Positions 12,067-24,458 of a stretch of DNA of 64,000 nt are shown here, one piece after another (positions within the stretch are counted from its first letter, which is position 1; the number at the start of each line of letters is the position of its first letter). Position numbers and translations under genes: made by a program. The notes below the pieces were generated by a model. That model had not been told where the DNA came from, did no database searches, and saw only the letters and a list, made by a program, of their open reading frames with translations. Origin of the DNA: Varroa destructor (taxonomy: Eukaryota > Arthropoda > Arachnida > Mesostigmata > Varroidae); NCBI RefSeq assembly GCF_002443255.2, contig NW_019211459.1, positions 2,805,751 to 2,869,750 of the forward strand, in the 5' to 3' direction.

Positions 12067-13142
12067 ACGCAGCCCCGTACGAGCCGCTTGATTTTTCCGA
12101 AAGACGGAAATTGTTTCTTAAAGTGCCTCCTTTGTGCCGCTCTTCTCAACCTAAAGGCCTTAAAAATTCGAACAGCTAGAAACAGTTTCACGCATAAAGC
12201 AAACGACTCATCCTTAAGGATTTAAGTAAGTATGTGCGAAAATGATTTCATTCACTTACCGATGAAATTAAGACACAGCTTAAAATTGCCGACGACGACA
12301 AAAACACCTACTGCACTCCCAAAAAGGGTGCACAATGCATTGGATTTCTTTTACCTCAAGGCTCTAACTAGGATTCGTTAAAATTGGAACGTGAAACTAC
12401 TGCTATCATTCACCCTTTTTTTTGTAGCAGGAAGAGAAACGAATCGTCCCGGGAGCTCTCGAGTCTCGTAAGACGCACAATGACCGTCGCCCTATTTCGA
12501 TGTATCAATGGCGGCATTAACGTCCTCTACCCCAGGGAAGTTTTCCTAAAAGTAGACAAACACACTCAGACCACCCTGTCTGCCATCCCAGAATTATAAG
12601 CTACATTTGATTTTTAGAATTGACGAGGCGACAGCATAGGCCGCCAGACAGGCAGCTATTCGGCAGCTAGATCCTGTTAGCTACGCTGCGGTAGTCATTA
12701 AAACGACATGTCCTTAAACAACACCATGGGTCTACGTATCTGCGATAAAAGGTTACCTTCCACGTGAGGAACATGGACGGTCAAATTGTATGAACCAAAC
12801 TAACCCACTTTGAGCTGCTCGTCTGTACACGTTATATTATTTATCATCGCCGAACTTACTCGTCACGAGAACAGACGATTGCCCTTGTCAATAGTCTGAC
12901 ACGTTCCTAAAGCCGCTGCCTAGGTAATAAGGCGTCGAAAAGCAGGCCGCGCGATATGCTTATAGATTACACGGACCACGGCAGCGGCGTGTCACCACCG
13001 ATGTGAGATATACGTGGAGGAATTGGGCGTGATATGAAACCATTCCGCCTGGTAAAGTAATTGAGCGAACGGACTCAAACCTGCATACTTTCGGTTGCGG
13101 CCAGTAGTGAGTATATGAAACTCTTCAGGCGGCCGACTTTTT

Positions 13143-13145
<3 letters not shown>

Positions 13146-13174
<29 letters not shown>
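13146..13174. repeat. (TA)n microsatellite
   Basis: Uninterrupted TA dinucleotides, just beyond the gypsy remnant. Confidence 0.95.
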
Positions 13175-13178
<4 letters not shown>

Positions 13179-13179
13179 T

Positions 13180-15720
13180 TAGATCGAAAACGAGTATTTC
13201 AACGATTTATACTAATGTGCTAAGAGCTTAATTCCAAAACGGTCACGTCTGGATTAATTTTTTTTTATTTAAATAAATTTTGCAAGTTTGCAGTATATTC
13301 ACCGTCTATCGCGATTGCATTTTTACTTTACGAGCCAGTTATGAGAAACCGCATGTTCGCCTGTTTCCAATATAATTCTAAAATACAATGAGTGTACGCG
13401 TCGGCGTTGCCATATGGAATATCACTCAAAAATACCCAATACACATACAATGGATTAAAATCTGGACAGCTATATATATCTTACAAATCTTACTTAGATT
13501 CCCTAGTATCTAGCTCAATAGAAATCGACGGGTGTGTGTTGGTGGGTCACTTCTGCAAAACGTGTGACTTTATAGGCACTCGGAATATTGACAATGGCAC
13601 AACAGTTTGTAGCGCAAGTTCTTTGATGATGATTTTATTAATCCCAAAGAAAACGTACTGCGTCATGACATTTTTTTTTCACTGGTTATTGTACTCGGAG
13701 CATAATCATAAGCCGAAAATTTCATTTTAATTAAAATGGGCATGTTTTCCGGATCATGAGTAAGCCAGCAATCGTTTCCGTGGGTGCTTTTCGTATCAAT
13801 TTTCCCTCGTCAGACGAGAACTGAGAATAACCCAGTGCTACACACTTGCGAACAACTAGAACAAACGATGTCAATCAAACAATTTCCTTCTTAGTTGAAT
13901 TGGCCTGAATAGGCCTTTTTTGACTTTTATGCCGTTTGTCGTTTACCTTAAAGCTTCGTAAATAATCCGTGATGTCGTAGCGCCACACATGTGAAACTTC
14001 CTCAATAACCAGTGATCGAAACGGAACCATTGTCATAACTGCATCATTCAATGGCATCGATTATTTGTCGAGTCCGCACTATCTGTCGTGGATCTTTTAT
14101 TGAGTTGCGCTAAAACCTATTTGTATCTCATTCGCTAGTGCAGGCTCATTTGCAGTATGGTAGGCTGTCGATTGTAGGTAACAGATGAAGCTTATTATCT
14201 CGTTGAAGCTTCGTCCTTTTTCATGAGAGTGAAAAAAAAAACCTGCTCTTGGGTCAAACTTTTGGGACCGAGCTTTTGGCCCTAACTGCAACTTTGTTTA
14301 CGTCCTCCTTGAAACAAGCTTTCTTCCAGAAGCGTTGGACTCAAATAGGCCATCAGGGGGCCGAAACGGGGGGCCATTTAGAAAAGGCAGGTCTTATTTG
14401 GGTCACCCAGTATATATACAGAATAAGACGAGTTTATAAGCCGGCCATATTTGTATAACGCTAATGCTCGAAGCACCGATGCCACGGGAAAAAAATATAT
14501 CAGCATATCAATCAGAAACGTTTGTTGACCAAAATTCATTCGTTTTTGGGAAAGGAGCAGTTTAGAGACACCTATTTTGCTTTTTATCATTCAATTGAAA
14601 TTCAATAGAGTGTGAAAACAGCCTAGAAGTCTGATATAGCCCCGCCTTTTGAAATATGATTAAAGGAAAACCTTCAGTAACGTTAACTGTACGAAACTGC
14701 TGACCCGGATGCATCTAGAAAATTCTAGAAGTTTGATAGCATTGAAATTCGAAATCGACGCCCCCTTAGTAGAAGACGAAGTAGCCCATATATTTCTCTA
14801 TGCCCTATATGTATAGTATTGACTTTATGTCGGCCATGTCATATAACTGTAAACCTTGTGGAAAAACAAGCACAAAAACCATATGTTTCCTCTGTATACG
14901 CTGGCCAGTTTTTACTTATTAAACAGCAAGTCGTTAGACCGCATCGAGTCAGTAATCTTTTTTAGGCCGTTCCAAAATGGGAACCTGAAAACTGAATAAG
15001 CAAAGAGGCAACGGTGCGATAATACTCGTTACCTTACTGTAGGACTGCCCTGCAAGGACGCTCTATCCATCCAGATGGCTGATTTGTTTCATTTTTGGAA
15101 AATACTCGGTAATAGTAAGCTTGTCATTGCTTTCTGCAGAAGTTTTACGATTCCTCGTGAATGCCGCAGGTGATTAATTGTTTTGTGAACCAAAGTTGTT
15201 CTAACAAACCTCAAAATATAATCTTGATTAGAGACAGATATCGAAAAATAGAATGTTTCGCTAAATGTACATGAAGGGCCATCGAACGCTTAGTTATGGC
15301 AGTAGAAAATCATTTTCTACCTTTGTTGTCTTTCATAAAAAATGCGTGACAAATATACATTTGTTTATAACGCAGGCATACTACAAACAGGCTTGTGCCG
15401 AGCAATTTGAGATCTAATCGCTGATGAAGATAAAACTTCTTGCTTTAAGGTGCTTTCAACAAAATATACAACTTTTCTTTTCCAAACCACTTTTGTTCAT
15501 GCTGTTTACAAGACTATGAACAATACTGTTCATAGCCCAGTAACTCAATTAAGGAAAAAAAGTAGGTTTATCTCGCCTTGGTTTGTCAAGTCACTGATCT
15601 AAGAAGTTACTTCGCCCTAGAAATTGTAACAAAAAAAAAATGACATATTAATTTGATATTACAATTCAGTAGCACTGCCTTCTCCCTGGTACCTAGAGAC
15701 GCTTGACTCCGATTGTTTCT
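13180..15720. other. AT-rich gene-poor stretch
   Basis: A 112-codon plus frame (13,392-13,730) has no domain or splice support. At 15,514-15,535 there is a small perfect hairpin with a 9-bp stem (ctatgaaca/tgttcatag) and a 4-base loop. Nothing else supportable. Confidence 0.4.
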
Positions 15721-15854
15721 ACATCGATTCGATGTATCTTCTTCAGCGTCTCGTCCAGACTTGTCCCATAGAGAAAGCCTTAACAATACGAATGTTGAAA
15801 AAGGCCAAAAAAAAACGAGGTATTTCAAAGAGATCAACCACTAGAGTTTATCTG

Positions 15855-16004
15855 GAGTGCCAGTTTTGCAATAGATATTACACTAAAAATAGCCTATATG
15901 AAAGATTCACACTCAGGAAAACGGGGACGTTTTCGTGTGTTGGCTGCAGTTATCACTACCTTCACATCGCCAAGAGACATGGGCATTTAGAGATAGTATT
16001 TTGA
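15855..16004 (+). pseudogene. Possible C2H2 zinc-finger relic
   Basis: Within a 90-codon plus frame, LECQFCNRYY is followed about 20 residues later by a TG-x-F linker and SCVGCSYHYLHIAKRHGH. The spacing C-x2-C-x12-H in the second unit, preceded by a TGEKPF-like linker, is that of tandem C2H2 fingers. The first unit has lost both His residues, and the second lacks its last His before the stop. This would be a decayed finger pair. The similarity is short and could be chance. Confidence 0.25.
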
Positions 16005-17291
16005 TTCGTAGCCACACATGTATACATTTCGATAGAGGAAAAACTAGAAATCAGCAGTTTAAAACAGAGTTAACTAAATTTATAGATTTCCACATTGTTA
16101 TCTGGGAGGGCTACAGCGATCATAATCTGTGTGTGAGGCTGTAAATGTTCATCCTTGAAATAACGTTTTGTATTTTGTTAAACATCCCAAAAAGGTTAAA
16201 CGAAACAAGGCATTTTATTGAATTGCAATATGCTTTGTGATTAGTTAAAGCGACGGCCACGAGGGCTAAGTCTCTGGCTGTAAAAGATCAGGGGCTGCCG
16301 GTCTATATATATATATAACGGGAAAATGTCGGTCCAATTCAAATCGGAGTATGCCATCAGCGTACCAAAATGCAACCAAAGATTAAGTAGTACTACCTTA
16401 GATAAACGTAACTGTTCACCCATACAAACGCTATACGTAATTGTCATTATAAGGAAGAATGACTAGTGGAAAGTACAGGATATGAAACGTCAAAAAGAAA
16501 CACGAACAGGAACTTTGAAAGGATTACAACAACTAGCAATGACTAAAACTTACTTACAAACGAAAAACATGTTGAAGGGCTATAAAAGTAAGTTCTGTGA
16601 CATCCAGTTACACTCGCTGTGAGGGGTAATCCCCGACAGTGCATAATATATGCGCACCCATAACGCTGGCGCAAGCATAGCGCTGATCAGTGAACATAAT
16701 ACCTAATGGTTGGCCTTAGTAACAGAGATTGACAAGTAAACCCTCAGCAGGCCGGCAGTCTTATCGAACGATTATCAATAAACTAATCCTAGAGTGGGTA
16801 ATCAATACGAAAGGTGCAATTAGTGTTTTTGGTACGAAGATGAAGAAGAACAGTAGAGAACAAGATCACAGGAGGAAAGGGGTCATGCCACTACAGAAAA
16901 AGTAAAAATACGCTTTCGACTACGGTGTGACTTTTACCTGCTATCCGGTCCAATGACAACGACAGAGAAGTTGCAAAACGGATAGCAGGATGTAATGGAT
17001 TGTGCACCGCAGCGATGACGAACTTGCCTGCTAAGTAGAGGGACATCTAGGTTCGAATACCAGCATAGACACAACTCATTTCTTCTCTCATGGCCTAAAG
17101 CGATACCTAGGAGTTAAGACACCAGTTGTAAATAGTTATATACACTGTGGATCTATTCTAATTTACGATTTTGACCGACCCGAATCGATCTCTTAAAGCG
17201 TACAAGATCGACTGATTTTTGTGACTGACTCAAGTTAGGAACTGAGAACTGAGCTGAACGGAAGATGAAGCCGATTTAGGCAAATACTGTT

Positions 17292-17328
17292 GCCCTATGG
17301 GACAAACTTTGCGTTTCCCCCATAGGGC
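17292..17328. repeat. Inverted repeat, 10-bp perfect stem
   Basis: Arms gccctatggg (17,292-17,301) and cccatagggc (17,319-17,328) are perfect reverse complements around a 17-base spacer. Confidence 0.85.
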
Positions 17329-19210
17329 GTAATGTTTATTTGGTCGTTGTAAACCTAGGGCAGCGACGCCGCTGTGGCAGCACCATCCAGGGGCACCGAA
17401 GCAACCAGCGGCATCATCCGTGTTTATTTATCATCAAAAATAGAAGTGCGCGAATCGTTAAAATTTTTCGTTTGTACGAGTTGTGGAACGTTTCGTATAT
17501 AGATGGATCACTGATATGGGAGGGAGCTGCCTATATGGACCAATAGGTATTATCACTTATATCTAGTTTTGCCTTCGCACTACATTAAATTCGTTCATTT
17601 TTAAATTACCGATTTGATAGCGGCTGTTGTTGGATCCACCTGGAACAACCCCTCTATTAGGAATAGAGATTTGTATTGAATGTCTAATTAAAGTACGCAA
17701 TGTAGTATCTCATTGTGTCACAAGTGGCAGTCAGAGTTGCTAGAGATGCGCCTAGATAGAAAGCGAAAGCAACTGAGAAATGCTTATCGTAAATCATGGG
17801 TGCTCGTAATATGCCCTTTGTCCAGAGTTTTTTAATTTTTTTGAAAACTGCCTATAATCTAATAAAACACGCTTTAAGTAGAACCAGCTAGTACAATTTC
17901 GATGAAAATTATAAGCAACGTTTATAATAGCCGCGCAATTAAACACACTAGCTAGCAAGGTTTATCCCCATAACGGGTGCAAATTGGGCCAAAAATTTAT
18001 TGGTTTTGTCTAGTCATTTGTGAGCTATTGAACAACTAGTATTAAGCAAACCTAGAAGAAATACGAAATATAACCATTTGGTTCAATCTAATACACAGCC
18101 GTTGGGTCGCCATTCCACTTTCAAAATGGGTTATCAAAGGATTGAGGTGACAATGACAGCCATAGATATTGGCTAGGCCTTCTGAAAGTGGACTGCTGTG
18201 GTTCGAAAACCATTAATGGCACCTGGATTTTTTTTCAGCGGAAGACTTTTTTAACCCCGTTGAAGGTGTGCGTTCGGTTTCGAATATTTCTCACAATATT
18301 TTCGAGGTAGTCTTTGGTCGACCCGAAGGATTTATCTGACCGATAGCGCAAGACTGTACCTAGTCGCATTATATTCTAAATAAAAATGACAGCCCAGCCA
18401 CCGAAATTTATGAATTTATTGACATTTGAAGTATAATCGGACTATAGAAGACGAGCCTTTTATTTATTTATTTATTGCTATGATTAGATGAATAGAATTA
18501 ATACGAATAGAAATGCCTTACTAACCGTTAAAACGTTTCCAAAGTTCAAAACAGTAACCCAAATACGATCCTATTAATTTGACAAATATCCCAGTTGTCA
18601 TTTTTCTGCCGTAGACGACTCCTGCAAAGTCGAATAGTAAATTGCCATAATCAATCCATGGCCCAGTGAGAAGCGCATTGTGAGACAAGCCTCACCTGCG
18701 TAGATGTATGTAAATAGTGGGCGTATAAAGCAAAGCGAGCGAATTTATCGCTTTGGAAAAATATCTCTAGAAGAACAAAAAGAAGAAATAGATCTCGCAA
18801 ACGGATCATTTACAACAGGACGGGGTGACCTGAGGCTCGGTTATCCTTTAAAGATGCCGAAACAATGTTCAAAATACCATATCCAAGAGATTACGATTGA
18901 GAAGATCATGCTTACCATGTTTTTGAGTTGATAGGCTTCGATCAAATATGCAATCATCTTACGCCATCGCTGACGCCTTCATGACGGGTAGACTAATCTA
19001 CCGACGTTATACTATGATTGACAAAAAAAATTAAAATTTAGATCATCACTGAACTAGGCGATTGGAAAAGGCGGATGTACGCATGAAGGATGGATTGTGC
19101 TGAATTTTGGAAATGGCATCCTTCGCAATCGGTATGAACGAAACACATACATTCACCCTGTAATCCCAAAGTATATGAGCCCCATTTATATGTATGTTTG
19201 CAGTTATATA

Positions 19211-19214
<4 letters not shown>

Positions 19215-19244
<30 letters not shown>
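19215..19244. repeat. (TA)n microsatellite
   Basis: Uninterrupted TA run preceded by tatatgtaca. Confidence 0.95.
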
Positions 19245-20776
19245 CGGTGAAGATACTGTTTAAGTGTCCTACTGTTTTTCTTCTCAGAGTGTAATTCATT
19301 CGAAATTCTGAGTGGATTTAATTTTTGAACAAAAATAAAATACGTTTTAAAATACTACTGGAAGTATTCAATTGCAGCAAAAATACAAAGAAAACGTCGC
19401 AGGGAATCGGGATCAGATTTAGCTACGCGACGTACAATGAATCGGCTAAAAAGTAAGTTTGAACTATTTCTAATAGAATTATAGTATTTAGTACGTTCCG
19501 GAAGGCCAAAAACATCTACGAGCTTTCCCAGGCCAAAAAACTAGTGGAAAATTACAGCGAAACATCCCAAAAAGTCTGTAAGGCAATAAAGTCGATAACT
19601 AAACATTATTAAATCAAGTGTCCATCGTACTTTGAGACGTTGTGAATTACAAATGTATGCCCCTATGATGGAACCTGGTGTAAATAACCAATTATCATAC
19701 AATTAAAAAAAAACCATTTTAAAAATGGTACTTGAAAAAATCTGAACACGATGCACAGTTTTTGGGCGGGCATAATTTGAAACGGAGAAATTACGTTTCA
19801 ACAAAATGGCACAATTGTACTTTTTGAACAAGTGTTAATCCATCCGCACACGAGCACCGTGAAAGCTTACCAGGAAGCTACAGTTACGTGGGGCATTTCA
19901 AGCAACGAATGAAGCGAGGCATTCCTTTTTAACAGTATAGCAACTGGTGTCCAGTACTTCAATTTACCGTCAGAATTAATCATACAGTTTATTTGAGAAC
20001 ACTCTGATAAAGATAGCGAATTGAATTTCCAATAGGGCGGAGCACTTGTGTATGATCGTCGTGACGTGGTACGCCGCCAATTCTCCAGATGTGATGTTAA
20101 CGGCTTTTTCTTGTGGGCATAACTTATAAACGACATCTACGCACGAAAACCATCAGTATTCGAAGATTGAGAGGCTTCAATCGAGGAAAATGTAAACATA
20201 AATAGCATAAAGTCATCAAATAGATTCTTACAGAACCTTCGTTTAGCAATATGATTTTGCCTTTGCTGTAATGTTTATGTTTTTATTTAATTCTCTTTTG
20301 CTAGCATTCATTATATCCGTTATATTAGGAGCGGTAGAGCTTTGAGAGTATGCTGAAGATGGAAATACATCTATTTTTAATAAACGGTTCTATTTCAAAC
20401 AATGAAGCGCCAGTGAGGAATGATAGATTGCAAATTATATATCCCTTTGTGGACCCACTGGCATTTTGTCGTTGCCTATGACGAGTAATGTCGTATGAAC
20501 TAAAGCCTACGAAAATGGTTTCGACGGATTTTTCAGTGAATTCAAAAATCGGTACTCCGACTGTTTTCAAGAGAACGCGAACGAATGACACATCTTCCAG
20601 GTGCCCATTTTCCAGCATGCTGCTTGACGAACGCTGCTGGCATAAAAGGCCGAGAATGAGCCTGTGCCCTATTGTTGTAATCTTCAAATAATTTAATGTA
20701 TTACGCCGCTATACAATACTGCTGAAGATAACTCCAGACCGAATGAGATTGTAGTTTCCAGGAAAGCGAGTTCTCT

Positions 20777-20802
20777 AGTGTAAATGACCAATCATTTACA
20801 CT
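20777..20802. repeat. Perfect 11-bp hairpin with 4-base loop
   Basis: Arms agtgtaaatga and tcatttacact flank the loop ccaa. It is compact and perfect, but not followed by a T-run and not long enough for a microRNA precursor. Confidence 0.85.
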
Positions 20803-20998
20803 CTCTAATGGTATATCACAGACTCGGTGATAGCTATGGCGCATGTGCGCCTCGTCACCATAAAACAACACGTATACATACTGAAGATGGCTTTCAGTTT
20901 CATTAATGTATCGTCCTTATATCTTACGTTAATTGGCTATGCCAGCTCGCTATACTATTGTACTCATGAGAGAAAGCAACGGAAGGCATGTGACGATA

Positions 20999-21018
20999 GT
21001 GTGTGTGTGTGTGTGTGT
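20999..21018. repeat. (GT)n microsatellite
   Basis: About ten GT units on the edge of the GC-rich island that follows. Confidence 0.95.
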
Positions 21019-21059
21019 ATAAAACTGATCGGGATAAATTTTCCACCTTGGGGAGCAAT

Positions 21060-21410
21060 AATTTTTACCGATGACAAGTCGGAAATGCGGGGGTCTACTG
21101 GAAAGTACTGCGCTGTATAGCGTGGCCCATGTGGCTGTGGCTATGGCGGTGCCATTGTTGCAAACGCGACACTTCCGAGGGTTCGTCGAGCGTCCAGCGC
21201 TCGATGATCTGCTTCGCTCCGGCCCACATGGGGCGGTCCCATTGTTGTGTGTGATATCTATCAAATGGAGGCGAAGATGAAGACGTCGACCCCGGCCGAG
21301 AGGGAGGTAACAGCAAGAGCGACAATATTGTCCTGAAGTGTAGCTGCCCTGTAAATTGCTTTGTCTGTACAACAGCTGTTACTAATAGAGGAACTATTCT
21401 CACCGTCAGG
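21060..21410. other. GC-rich, CpG-containing island
   Basis: Clearly richer in G, C and CpG than the flanking DNA, and open in several frames on both strands (plus 21,071-21,280; minus 20,950-21,403). None has a convincing ATG: both minus frames open only with TTG or GTG. The short motif g(c/g)ggt(g/c)ccattgttg occurs twice, near 21,145 and 21,235. It could be a 5' leader/promoter island or an exon of unknown strand. Confidence 0.4.
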
Positions 21411-22275
21411 CCAAGACTCTGGAGTCCGCATGCGTCGAAAAAAAAAATTGATATTTTTATGACGGTCCTACTGACAGACAGAAGATTCGAGAACGCAAAA
21501 GGACACGTCCAGCATTTGAACGAGCAAGCCTAGACAATAGCTGGCGCTCAATCAGCACTACTAGTCATCGTTGTCGCAGCATGAACTGTTATGTCGTTAC
21601 CTTAGGTATCGTTACTGGACACGAGAAGCGTTAAATCGAGAGGAGAGATATCTATTTAATATCGTTAGTTATCGATGGTTTAACGTAATTGAAATAGTAT
21701 AGTAATACCGATATGGCTAATGGATCATCGTTGTCGTTTTGTCGCTAAGGGGTGTTTTGTGAGGCCTGTTAGTTTTCACCGATTTCACCGTCCGCCTGAC
21801 CGTAGCGTACATTCACTAACGTACGCGACGATTTTCAACAGGCTAATTTTAGGGGATCAGGGTTAGACGTAAGTAAGCCTTTCAAATCGCTTAGTAACAG
21901 TTAGCACTATACGTAGTAATAAGACCGCCAGTAAAAGCCTGTACAAAAGGTATGGTGGAAGCTGGATCCAGCAGTTGGGTTAATTTTAATAGCTTTTCAA
22001 CACTAAAGGGCCTCAAGAATAAAAGCAAAAATCATCGTTAATGTGTGACATTGTTACTCGTACGAGAATACTAACAACAGCCACTGTTTGTAATTAATAA
22101 GCGTATTTCCTGTGCCGTCTGACTCAGTCATTGTACAGTGAGGGATCACGTTTGCGTATCCTTTAATTGACAACACAATTTAACGCCTTGAACGTCAACC
22201 TTAAATTTCCGCAATTGAGTAAACGTATTGATATACCACGTCTATTCTATTATGAAATAAGTTCAACGTACGGAG
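21410..22275. other. Non-coding stretch
   Basis: Stops in all frames; nothing recognisable. Confidence 0.4.
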
Positions 22276-22282
22276 GCCGCGA

Positions 22283-22522
22283 GTGTTGCCAGTTGAAAAA
22301 AGGTCATTTGAACAGCGCGCACTACAACCTACAACCACCCTGGCCCCTCCTGTTTGCCATGCGGCCATGGAAAAGTATGGTAAATCATCACAGTGCTTGC
22401 TGCGGGAGCTCATACATATCCCGTCTTGGAAAGAGGAGGAGGCTATTGTCTTCGAGATCTTTCCTCGCCACCATTGTCAAATGAAGACTGCGTCAATGAT
22501 GATCGATTCAGTTATTGGCTAG
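22283..22522 (+). CDS. Exon candidate with DM4/DM12-like motif
   Basis: A 79-codon plus frame ending at TAG. The listed start codon is TTG; a better entry is a possible acceptor (gttgccag) a few bases downstream. Third positions are G/C-rich and the peptide is well balanced. The block AAMEKYGKSSQCLLRELI resembles the core of the arthropod DM4/DM12 family of unknown function (E.yG..g..CllRaiCE), and an Ile/Phe-rich tail follows where that family has its second conserved stretch. The usual second Cys (iCE) is absent here. An overlapping frame (22,167-22,484) is probably a shadow. Coding is fairly likely; family membership is tentative. Confidence 0.35.
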   Translation: MLPVEKRSFEQRALQPTTTLAPPVCHAAMEKYGKSSQCLLRELIHIPSWKEEEAIVFEIFPRHHCQMKTASMMIDSVIG

Positions 22523-23868
22523 CAAAAAATAAAAAAAAAATTCTGAAACAACAAAAGCTATTAGTCAGTATTGTTGGCAGCCATATTGACAGAAGATCTG
22601 GAAGGGCTGTATGGAAAGATAAGCTTCCGTAATAGCAGAAACGGATGTGTAAGTGGGATACAAATTTCGATGTTCTCACAACGGAAATTTGTGATGACTT
22701 TCATGGATTTTTAATATTTCACTATTATTTAAAAAGCGACTAGGTGGGCTTAAGATACGAAAACGTGCATTCATAATTCAAAACCACTTATCGGCCTCAG
22801 ACGATATACGGATTTTATCCTAAAACTCATAAAATCCTGCTGTTAGGTGGGCTAGGCTGCTTGCTAACACAAAGAAAGACAAACCTAAATAGATTTCTAC
22901 GTAGAGCTCTTCTGGCTCCAGGACGATAGGTCGTACCAATATAGCTCTAATGTGTGTTTTATTATCCAACCTGTTAAACAGTAGGTTGTCGAACATGAGA
23001 ATGTTTGCAACTTTCTCATTAAACAAGCGGTTTCTTGTTTTTTTAAGCTACCTACATTAGTGGTGCCTCAAAATTACCAAATGGCTGTTACGCCACTTCT
23101 AAGCCTACCTTTATTCTTTATGGACAAGCGGGCCTATCTATTTTTGTTTCATTCCTTTATTACCTATAATCTGTAGTACATTGGACATTCTATATTGTTG
23201 TGCTACCATAGTCATGAGTCTAATCTTGAGACAGCCTTAACTGTTTGGTCTGAACTCGAATATACTGCACCGCCCCTATTACCTTCTCTTACCGAACCCG
23301 TTTGGGTTGTGTTTATTGTCGTACGGTAGTTTTCGAATATTTTTTCTCTACAGATTTGTTGCGTTATTCAAATCGCGCTGATATTTCGTTACGTTGTCTT
23401 ATTAGCCCAATTTAGCAAAAGAGATTCCTCTCGTCTATTTTATCTTCTTTCATTAATTAAGTTATCTTAATGCAGATATTCCACTGGCATGCGTTAATCC
23501 TTCTGTGACCCGGTGGCAGTTTTTGCTTATGACTTTTTTTTTTTTAGCTACCCATGCTTTTTTTTTTTGACCAAGCCTACACCGTAAAATCGCAGAGCCA
23601 TTTCTCCTTGCGTTTGTTCCACTCTCAGAAAGTAAAATTCATATTGATTTTAAACTACCTATGTAAGTACTAGGACACTCAAAAAATGGGCCAAATAGGT
23701 AATGCAAATATAGCGATGTTTTTTCAAAAACGTATCGTTTTTGTTGGTGCTCATTGTATTCAGTGTTATGGATTAACTTGGCAATTATCACATCTTACAT
23801 TTCAATGGTTTACAAGATCACTAAAGCTTTTTCGTGATAGCTGTTCAAAAAATCATCTTTAACACAAC

Positions 23869-23902
<34 letters not shown>
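23869..23902. repeat. (AT)n microsatellite
   Basis: AT dinucleotides with one TG interruption. Confidence 0.95.
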
Positions 23903-23903
<1 letters not shown>

Positions 23904-24416
23904 AGAACTTTCATACATAAAGAGTACGGCATTTGCTATTTAGAAAGCTGCCTGAGAAGTAAATTGGGATCCATGTATAGTTCCTTTTCTACGGTGCATC
24001 CAGGCTAAATTCCGGTTTAAGTTTAAGAAGCTATACAGTAATAACTTAGTTATGCCGTGGCTTTACAATGAAACCACTGTCAAAAAGCGATCTAAGTTGT
24101 AAAGTAGCCGCGTCTATGACGGGTGATCAATATTGCTTATCCGCAGTTATTATTGCACGTTATGCATCCTGTTCTTTAATTCAGTAACAGAAAACAAAGA
24201 CTGGCTAGTATACACACCCGTTGGCCAACGATGCAGAAGAAAAGTCAGAACCAATGATTTGCTTTATGGTCTAATATGCGTGTCAGGTGGATGCCCGTAT
24301 GCTCAGAATGTATGTAATACGTCCACTCAAATTTGAAGACATTGTAGTTTTTCATGCACTTTGATGAAGACTAACTCTGGGTTCGTTCGATATTGATGCT
24401 TTGGTGGTAACAGTCG

Positions 24417-24458
24417 GGTTCAGAGATTAGCACATTAAGAAATGTGCTAATCTGAACC
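24417..24458. repeat. Near-perfect 18-bp hairpin
   Basis: The left arm ggttcag-ag-attagcacatt pairs with aatgtgctaat-ctgaacc on the right, giving 18 base pairs with one 2-base bulge and a 3-4 base loop. Three more pairs (tcg/cga) are possible outside an internal loop. It is shorter than usual animal microRNA precursors. A fold-back element or structured transcript site is as likely. Confidence 0.85.

Larger units (their letters stand above)
10039..13100 (+). mobile_element. Decayed Ty3/gypsy-type LTR retrotransposon remnant
   Basis: Plus-strand pieces of gypsy pol occur in the expected order: reverse transcriptase (about 10,670-10,840), connection region (about 10,960-11,020), RNase H (about 11,140-11,366) and integrase pieces (about 11,630-11,930). 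They lie in at least three reading frames with many stops, so the copy is dead. RNase H and integrase share one frame and are the best preserved; the reverse transcriptase is shifted. Local G+C is above the flanks. I could not find paired LTRs, a primer-binding site or target duplications, so the outer limits are approximate. The stretch 12,070-13,100 may be the 3' part or a second fragment; one piece (PWVYVSAIKGYLP, about 12,727) loosely resembles the post-integrase region. Confidence 0.75.
16150..20770. other. Gene-poor stretch with simple repeats
   Basis: No supportable exon in about 4.6 kb. Short (TA)n runs occur at 16,304-16,318 and 19,215-19,244. Plus frames at 17,340-17,546 and 18,704-18,931, and the minus frames at 19,867-20,687, have no recognised domain. 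Confidence 0.4.

Noticed and set aside
9900..13200. Paired LTRs of the gypsy remnant
   Set aside because: No two matching blocks with TG...CA ends could be found by eye.
17040..17075. tRNA B-box-like ggttcgaata
   Set aside because: The flanking T-stem does not pair at all positions and no A-box or acceptor stem is found at the right distance.
18185..18215. tRNA-like ggttcgaaaacc
   Set aside because: No cloverleaf can be drawn around it and no A-box precedes it.
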